Source of the DNA: Gloeophyllum trabeum ATCC 11539
Taxonomy: Eukaryota > Basidiomycota > Agaricomycetes > Gloeophyllales > Gloeophyllaceae
Direction: 5' to 3'
Assembly (NCBI RefSeq): GCF_000344685.1
Contig: NW_006920420.1
Span: 471,939-535,938, forward strand
Length of the DNA stretch: 64,000 nucleotides
Below the pieces are notes generated by a model. That model was given only the letters and a program-made list of their open reading frames with translations, made no database searches and was not told the origin of the DNA. Shown piece after piece: positions 57,996 through 64,000 of this stretch. Numbering within the stretch: position 1 is the first letter of the stretch; each line of letters opens with the position of its first letter. The position numbers and the translations under genes are program-made.

Positions 57996-58268
57996 GCGGT
58001 CGTAGAGGAGCTTCAGCTTGGCGCGTCCTCTTCGTTCAACGAGCGGCGTTCTCGGGCGGATTGTCGAAACAATTCCAGGGGAACTAAGGCATTGAAGCTC
58101 GTCCGTGTAAGACCATTAGAGTACAGTGTCGTAATCGAATAACAGCCTCCCCGACGTTGTGAACGTCGGCAGGGCAATGGAAGGCTGTAAAGAGCATGGT
58201 CCAAGGTCGCCTGCCGGCCGTTTGATGGCGCAAACCTTTGCACTTGACCGCCATCTGCAACGCCGGCC
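57996..58268. promoter_or_regulatory. Divergent promoter, pfkB kinase and NUO9.5
   Basis: 273 bp separate two divergent start codons. No TATA box stands out. Confidence 0.5.
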
Positions 58269-58639
58269 ATGGCGTCGATAGGCACTCTCTTCTCGCCTTT
58301 CAGGAATACATACCGTTACCTTGTATGTGCTTGGATCCTTGTTTGCAATCACGAACTTACAGGATCAATCTTACGGGATGCGTCGGACTATGTCAACAGC
58401 AACGCCAGGCCCATGAGAGTCCCGTCATCTTCTTCTCGTGCGTTCTGGGCGGCTTGGGCCCGTTCATGCTCATAACCGTCCCTCCTATCCGAGAGAGATT
58501 GGGGTACAAGCCAGCCCCACCGATTCCGACGACATATCCGAGTACGTGCTGTATCAAGTCGGACCGGGACAGGCACACTAATGAACGCGCAGTTCCCAAC
58601 CGGCCACGACGGCCAGTGCAGGGATATGAAGACGAATAG
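58269..58639 (+). CDS. NUO9.5: NADH:ubiquinone oxidoreductase 9.5-kDa subunit (complex I, NDUFA3-like)
   Basis: Accessory single-pass subunit of mitochondrial complex I. Three exons (58269-58322, 58400-58541, 58593-58639) close in frame to 80 aa. The sequence follows the fungal 9.5-kDa subunit closely: short amphipathic N-terminus with RNTYRYLQRQAHESPVIFFS, the transmembrane segment CVLGGLGPFMLITVPPIR, the loop RERLGYKPAPPIPTTYPIP, and the C-terminus RRPVQGYEDE. Too short and too spliced to be seen as one ORF. Confidence 0.92.
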
Positions 58640-59302
58640 GCGGTGCTACTTGTGGGGGTAGACGTCTGGGGGGGTATATAGGATCGGACACTCATGTGAA
58701 CCTCCGCGGTACGACGCCCGTGAATCTATTCAACAGGCTCCTTTGGCCCTCTTCAACATTATGCTTGAACTCGTGTGCTTGATTCTTACTTTCACAGAGC
58801 GGAGTGACCCTGACTCAGCATGGACTCGGCTTATACGAAACATCCAAGTTTATTCAGTATCTAATTCCAGTGTCATCGCACTTGCAGACTTGGAGGCTGA
58901 GTTCTATTATGCGGTAGCTTGAGTCCAGATGTTCCTCATTGTCAATGAGCAGCCTCCCTTCAAAGGTAAAATTTAGGGAGGGGCAGCAGTTCCTCCTTGC
59001 TCGCAACATGCGCTCGACACCGTAATTTGTGGTTCCAGCTAGATATGTTCCCATGACCTCACTGATTTTGCTGATTCCTTTGTTGTGTGCGCAGCTGCAG
59101 GCCAGCAACCAAGTGGACTGATGCTCGCTGTAAGAACCTGGCTTAAGTGATAATTTCGCAAGTAGCGGCAGTTCTACCTTGTGCTCATGCACCACCTCAG
59201 TAAAAAGTTGGATCGAGAGCCAGCAAGAAACATGTCCAATTCCGACGCTAAAAACACAGTGCGAGATGCAGGGATACAGAGTCTACAAACCCCTCGCGGT
59301 CC
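58640..59302. other. Convergent 3' interval where the HyuB half of oxoprolinase would be expected
   Basis: 663 bp between convergent stop codons. I read all frames for hydantoinase-B sequence and found none. The 113-codon minus ORF at 58854-59195 is not similar to anything I know. Confidence 0.6.
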
Positions 59303-62178
59303 TCACGAGTCTTCAGTAATATACAAATGCTTACTCGTCAACACCGCCGTCCACCCGGGAATCACCACGATCGTCTGCGTGTCATCGATGATCATGGCCG
59401 GCCCTTCGACCACGTCGCCAGTCTGCAGGCTCTCTAACCTGAACACCGGCGTGTCCTCGACCCTGCCTATCCCGTCAAAGTACGTACTGTACGTCCCATC
59501 CGCTTTGAAGCGGTCAACGGGCCGTTTCTCGATCTTCTTGACCTCGACGTGGACGGACTCGCCCAGCGTATCGAACGTCTTGCCGATCCCGCGGACCTGG
59601 ATCGCGGTTGTTTAGAGAAGTTCGATTTTTGTGTACCAGTAGACCAACCTTGACATCATCGACGATAACGCTCTTCGTCTCCAGCAAGAACCCAAACTCG
59701 CTCTTGTACACCCGCTTGAACGCAGCCTCAAAGTCCTCCCCCTCTCCATCCGCCTCTTCCGGTAGAATCATCAGGGCAGTGTCGGTGCCCTCGAACCGCA
59801 TGTTCAGCATGCGCTCGACCTTGACGCGGTCCCCCTCGAACCCCTGCCGCTTGAGCTCCGCGCGCACCTGGCTCTCGAGCTTGTCGAGCCGCGAAATGAG
59901 GTGGGCCCTGTTCTGCGGCGTGTAGATCGTCGACGCGGGCTCCTGTTCTTCGTATGCCCTGGAACGAGGGTTGGTCTGCTAGTTGGCTCGAGCATCAAGT
60001 GAACGTACCGGTCTGCTAGAGCAAGCCCGTAAGCTGACAGTATAGAACTGTACCTGTGGATAAGAATGGTTTTGATGCCCAGCAGTTGTGCAATGTCGCA
60101 TGCATGTTGTCCGCCGGCTCCACCGAAACTGCATAATCTGCAACGGGAATTTAGTCCCGAAGCCTAGCTGGACTATCGCAAGAGGAACGTACATGTGTTT
60201 GGCGGTTGCATAACCACGGGCCTCCGTCAGCGCACGGATCGGCCTGCACATAGTTTCATTAGCGACCTTGACGAACCTAGCATTCTTTAGGACGAGTCCA
60301 GTCAACTATTCAACTCGTAAGGACTCGCCCATATATGATTTCGTCCAGCGACATTTTCTTCTCGTGGGCTTCATTGATCTCTCGCGCAACGTCTTCGAAT
60401 AGCTTCTTGGAGGCCTCGATGTCCAGCGGCTCCTTCTCAGACTTGCCGAAGATCTTGGGGAAGTAGTCCGGTATCAGTCGACCGAGCATGAGATTCGCGT
60501 CCGTCACTGCTAGCGGTCCGCCTTTGCTGTACACAGAGACAGTAGATAAGCATATGGCCTAGACACTGACGCGTCAACTACCTACCGGTAGCAAGCAGGA
60601 CCGGGCTCTGCGCCAGCGCTCTCTGGGCCCGCGGTGAATAGGCCGTTTCGGAAGGCTAGGCAGGACCCGCCGCCAGCAGCGACAGTGTTGATGTCGAGTT
60701 GGGGGGATTGGATAGTCACGCCGGCGGTCGTTGTCTCGTACACCACCTCGTACCGGCCGTCAAAACGGGAAACGTCTGTAGAGGTTCCTCCAACGTCAAT
60801 CCTGCGTGCATTTAGTAGGCAGCGGAAGATTGGTTACAACTCTGAGGAGAATACTAACCCAATGACTGGATGCCGTTCATTCTCGTCCCAGCTAGTGAGC
60901 GCCATACCGACAACTCCACCGGCAGGCCCGCTCAGGATACTCTTGAGCCCAGAGAAGTTCTTCAAGTCCAGCAAACCGCCGTCACTGCCCATGAACTCTA
61001 CGCGCGGGCTCATCAGACTGCCGTCTTTCAGCTTCTCGTCGAACCCGCTGAAGAACCCGTCCAGATACTGCCGTAGGATCGGCGTGAGGTACGCATCGGC
61101 GGTCGACGACACGCCGCGGGGCACCATCTTTATCATGGGGAGGAGCTGGGAGGACTCAGAAACGTGCTTGAAGCCGAGTGAGCGCGCAAGCTTGCCCACT
61201 TGGACTTCATGGTCGGGGTAGGTATATGAGTGGACGAGAACGATGGCGAGGGAGCGGTAGCCTTCGTCGTAGAGGCGCTGTAGGTCGCGCTTCACTTCCT
61301 CGAGGTCTTCGACAGCCATTCAAACCAGGGTCATAACTGTTGAAGTTATTTCAACTCACTCGGTCTTTTCATGATCCTGACAGCCTCTCCGGATAGACCA
61401 CGCACGATCTGTCCAGGTCCCTCGGCATCTCCTACACCATCCCAGCCCGCGCCTCGATAACCCCGCTTCACTGAGCCATCCTCGTTGAACTGTAAAGCAT
61501 GTTCTTCCGCCTTCGGGTCGGAGGTGTAACCAACCAGTGTCACCCGTTCGTCGATTTCAACTACCTTGGAGTAGAGGGGAGAGGGCCGTCGGATATTGAG
61601 GTCGAAGATTCGAGGACGGGACTGGTTCCCGATGAGCAGGAGGTCCTTAAATCCTTTAGTTATGAGGAGAGCGTGCTTCTGGCCTTTGCGTTCTAAGAGT
61701 GCGTTGGTGGCCACGGTGGTGGAAAGACGAATGTAATCTAGCACAACGCTGATTAGTTCACGATGTCTACTGACTGAGACAGCGGTGGATATCCTCCGCA
61801 GGCGAACATGCCACGCACCAATCTTGTCAGTCTGCAATATCGACCCACGGGGAATCTTCTCCCCTGTCGCAATCTCGAGGACTCGACGGATGCCTTCAGT
61901 AGGCGCATCACTGTAGTTATTGGGATCCTGGGACACTATCGACCGGCCAGTTAGACACTGTAGCTCGATATAAGTAGAACATCTCACAAAGCTTCACCAC
62001 GATTTCCTTCGTCTGGCTCTGGTTTTCCGGGTCGGGATACGCCCTAGCGAACCAGATAATTAATCAGTACAAGCCAACATAAATCGGACAGATTGACTCA
62101 CGCGTGTACATCACAGAAAGTTCCACCTCTATCCGCACATATCTTGATTGACCTATCCGGAATTCTGGTAGCAGTCAT
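59303..62178 (-). CDS. 5-oxoprolinase-like protein, HyuA half only (C-terminally truncated relative to OXP1)
   Basis: OXP1 cleaves 5-oxoproline to glutamate with ATP in glutathione turnover; the full enzyme has HyuA and HyuB halves (about 1,290 aa). Here the start [21 protein letters not shown] (62178) leads the ASKHA-type phosphate motif. Then [72 protein letters not shown] (second phosphate motif), [40 protein letters not shown] and [20 protein letters not shown] follow, the end of the HyuA domain. The frame ends at [12 protein letters not shown] with a TGA at 59303. About 760 aa, roughly ten introns. HyuA looks undamaged. Either it is a genuine HyuA-only gene, or a truncated copy of OXP1. 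Confidence 0.85.
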
Positions 62179-62881
62179 CCTGTCCAAATCAGCCTCGGGT
62201 TGGGCTTGTATCAGACCAGAGAAGTGCGCTCACTCTTATATGAGTGCAATGCTCCGCCGGAAACCATACGGAATGGGAGGGTCGACCTTTCCGTGCCTTC
62301 ACCCGGGGAATAGAAGCGGAAAGCACGCAAGTTCAGAACGAATAGTGCGCCTCCGTCCTGCGTTGTTAGTCGTCGCCCTCAAGACCCGTATGATTCGGGC
62401 TTGGGAGCCGCTGCTTGACCTCATTGCAAGCACCTTCGGACAGAACCCCGGCCTTCATTCTACTGCCGGCGGTAGGAGCGATAGGCAGATGCCGACTCGA
62501 AGGAGAGGAACCCGTTTAAAGTTACTTTACCGCTTAACTTACGAACTTTTGGCACTATATTGCTGGCTGACCTAACTTGATCGAACTTGTTCTCACACCA
62601 CGACATTCTAACTTGATGTGCTTGAACTTGTGCGCCTATCCGAGTCCTCAACCTATCCTCATCCAGCCCTAGCCATGGTTGCTGGATCTGTCTCGCAGGA
62701 CTTGCTAGTGATTCGTTACGGTTACAACTCGAATGTAACCTAATGCTAGTAGGGTCTATGCTAATACTACGGAGCCTTGCAGCCTGAGGCCGACGCCCAT
62801 TCTGTAATCTATACTGATAAATATCAATAAATGTATACTCTTCACGAGCGAGCCACTAGCGAGCACAGAAACCTTGATCCG
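62179..62881. other. Upstream region of the oxoprolinase-like gene
   Basis: About 700 bp with several AACTTG words at 62560-62640 and an AT-rich stretch near 62810-62840. No gene was recognised. Confidence 0.45.
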
Positions 62882-63418
62882 TCAGGCAACTGCTTCATCG
62901 ACCTTGATTCGTCGGCTTCTCCGTAGCGGTTCGCCGCTGTGAGAATACGGTCTCTTTCTCCTCCGCTGCGTTTTCGTGAGTCCTTCTGAGTTGTTGTCCT
63001 GACCGCTAACTATTTGGCTAGTGGCTTCTCTGCTTGAAGTGCCTTGCATCCGAGTCGCAGCTGAAGGTTTCGCGTTTGCTCCACGAGTCGCTGTTCCTTT
63101 CGGTTTGCCTGTTGTAGACGTCTTTTTGGTATGTGCACCGCTTTTGATCCCCTTGGTCTTATTTCGTCCGACACTCACGGCTCGTGTTCTCCCCTCCAAG
63201 GCAGATATCCGCTTACTTAAAGGTATAGTGTCATCAGGTGGCAGTTTGGATCCTGCCTCCATCTTCTCACGAGTAAGAGTGTCTTCGACCCTCTGTTCAT
63301 GCTGATCTTTATCCATACGGGTATTGGTAAGGCCGGTTTCACCTGTGTCTGACCAGACGGGTTCCGGAGGAAGTACACGTGCAAGGACAAGGTTGTGGAT
63401 ACATCGGTTTGCACGCAT
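62882..63418 (-). CDS. Unidentified basic, low-complexity ORF
   Basis: A 178-codon ORF with an internal Met at MDKDQHEQRVEDTL. The middle is Lys/Thr/Gly-rich (KKTSTTGKPKGTATRG) and the end is strongly basic (TQRRRKRPYSHSG, RRSRRIKVDEAVA), like a nuclear localisation or nucleic-acid-binding tail. I recognise no family. It could be a fragment of a mobile-element protein given the neighbouring ORF. No intron is needed. Confidence 0.35.
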   Translation of the reverse strand: MRANRCIHNLVLARVLPPEPVWSDTGETGLTNTRMDKDQHEQRVEDTLTREKMEAGSKLPPDDTIPLSKRISALEGRTRAVSVGRNKTKGIKSGAHTKKTSTTGKPKGTATRGANAKPSAATRMQGTSSREATSQIVSGQDNNSEGLTKTQRRRKRPYSHSGEPLRRSRRIKVDEAVA

Positions 63419-63860
63419 TTGCCTATTTCCTATTTCGTATGTTTAGCCGTATGTTATTTCCTGAACACTCTTCCTTAGTTATTCCACAGACATTTTCCGA
63501 AACATATGATTTCATTATGTCGATTACTTCCACTTTAGGTCTACGTCATACTGTCTCAGTTACTGTATTTATTTAGCTGTACTTCGTCGAATATACGCCA
63601 GAATTCTCCTCTCGCGTCTAAGTCTGACCGGTTTTCAGCCCGAAGACGTGGGTGTAATCACACTTTTGCAAAAGTGTGGGTTTACTAGTGCTCACACTGG
63701 AGACAGGTCTCTCAGCTAGCTTCGAACTCTTGTCGACACCGCTTTACTTCGTCGCCGTTCCTCGACGCCGCTCGAATACTACACCTTCCATATCGGGTAA
63801 CTCAGACAGTACGTATCGTCGGCCGACATATCCTGCACGTACTAAGCTACCCCCGTTATT
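63419..63860. other. Interval with a perfect 20-bp palindrome
   Basis: 442 bp upstream of both flanking ORFs. A perfect palindrome, CACACTTTTGCAAAAGTGTG, lies at 63661-63680. It may be a protein-binding site or part of an element end. Confidence 0.5.
63661..63680. repeat. Perfect 20-bp palindrome
   Basis: CACACTTTTGCAAAAGTGTG reads the same on both strands. Confidence 0.9.
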
Positions 63861-64000
63861 ATGGAGCAGGCACAAGACGCCCTTGCTGCCCTTGCGAATA
63901 CTTTGAGTCCCGAGGCGTATAACGCCCTCCGGAACATTTTTGTGGACATCGACCACCGGCTTACCCAGGCTCAGAACACGGCTGCTACTATACAGGACAT
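63861..64000 (+). CDS. Start of an ORF truncated by the window edge
   Basis: ATG at 63861 opens a frame of at least 46 codons (MEQAQDALAALANTLSPEAY..., then LRNIFVDIDHRLTQAQ) that is still open at 64000. It is helical and charged, as in the first exon of a gag-like protein, but too short to assign. Confidence 0.35.
   Translation, partial: MEQAQDALAALANTLSPEAYNALRNIFVDIDHRLTQAQNTAATIQD

Noticed and set aside
1..64000. CRISPR arrays, bacterial operons, riboswitches, integrated virus
   Set aside because: Spliced nuclear genes throughout; no regularly spaced repeats, no capsid, polymerase or integrase sequence seen.

Overview
The window is nuclear DNA of a filamentous basidiomycete, most likely an Agaricomycete. 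The evidence is genes cut by many 45-65 bp GT-AG introns, close spacing on both strands, an intron-dense GMC alcohol oxidase, DUF6533 and F-box families typical of mushroom-forming fungi, and non-autonomous DNA transposons in the gaps. There are no operons and no convincing tRNA or rRNA gene. I rebuilt the genes by splicing on homology and reading frame. For about a dozen of them every exon junction closes in frame, and the exon coordinates are given.

Layout. 1-2.4 kb: two non-autonomous DNA elements, one Tc1/mariner-like (TA duplication, 25-bp ends) and one fold-back element with 248-bp arms. 2.5-6.2 kb: MTO1/GidA (mitochondrial tRNA wobble-uridine modification) and DPH3/KTI11 (diphthamide and Elongator-linked tRNA modification). 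7.6-17.2 kb: a multi-pass membrane protein with a long disordered tail, then a FYVE-less FAB1 lipid kinase. 19.5-22.7 kb: alcohol oxidase. 23.1-25.2 kb: cyclophilin H and DIM1/DIB1, two U4/U6.U5 tri-snRNP proteins, divergent across 104 bp. 25.5-31 kb: a DUF2470 membrane protein, SUMO and a DUF6533 membrane protein. 34-39.6 kb: an IMD/I-BAR-like protein divergent from an APC amino-acid/GABA permease. 41.4-45.4 kb: a large unrecognised protein that I read as three diverged copies of one module. 45.7-46.7 kb: DPB4/POLE3 histone-fold protein. 47-54.4 kb: three paralogous F-box proteins, with an HNH-domain gene between the second and third and a hAT-type MITE in the promoter of the second. 54.6-55.5 kb: a WASP-like protein with only EVH1 and CRIB domains. 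56.1-62.2 kb: a ketohexokinase-like pfkB kinase divergent from the complex I 9.5-kDa subunit, then a 5-oxoprolinase-like gene that stops after its HyuA half. 62.9-64 kb: an unidentified basic ORF and the start of an ORF running off the window.

Most genes are core housekeeping (tRNA modification, splicing, SUMO, DNA polymerase epsilon/chromatin, complex I, phosphoinositide signalling). The accessory interest lies in the F-box cluster, the EVH1-CRIB gene, the three-module protein and the truncated oxoprolinase. Very short exons recur: 7 nt in DPB4, 12-14 nt several times in the alcohol oxidase, and 17 nt in cyclophilin H. Automated predictors would probably miss these.
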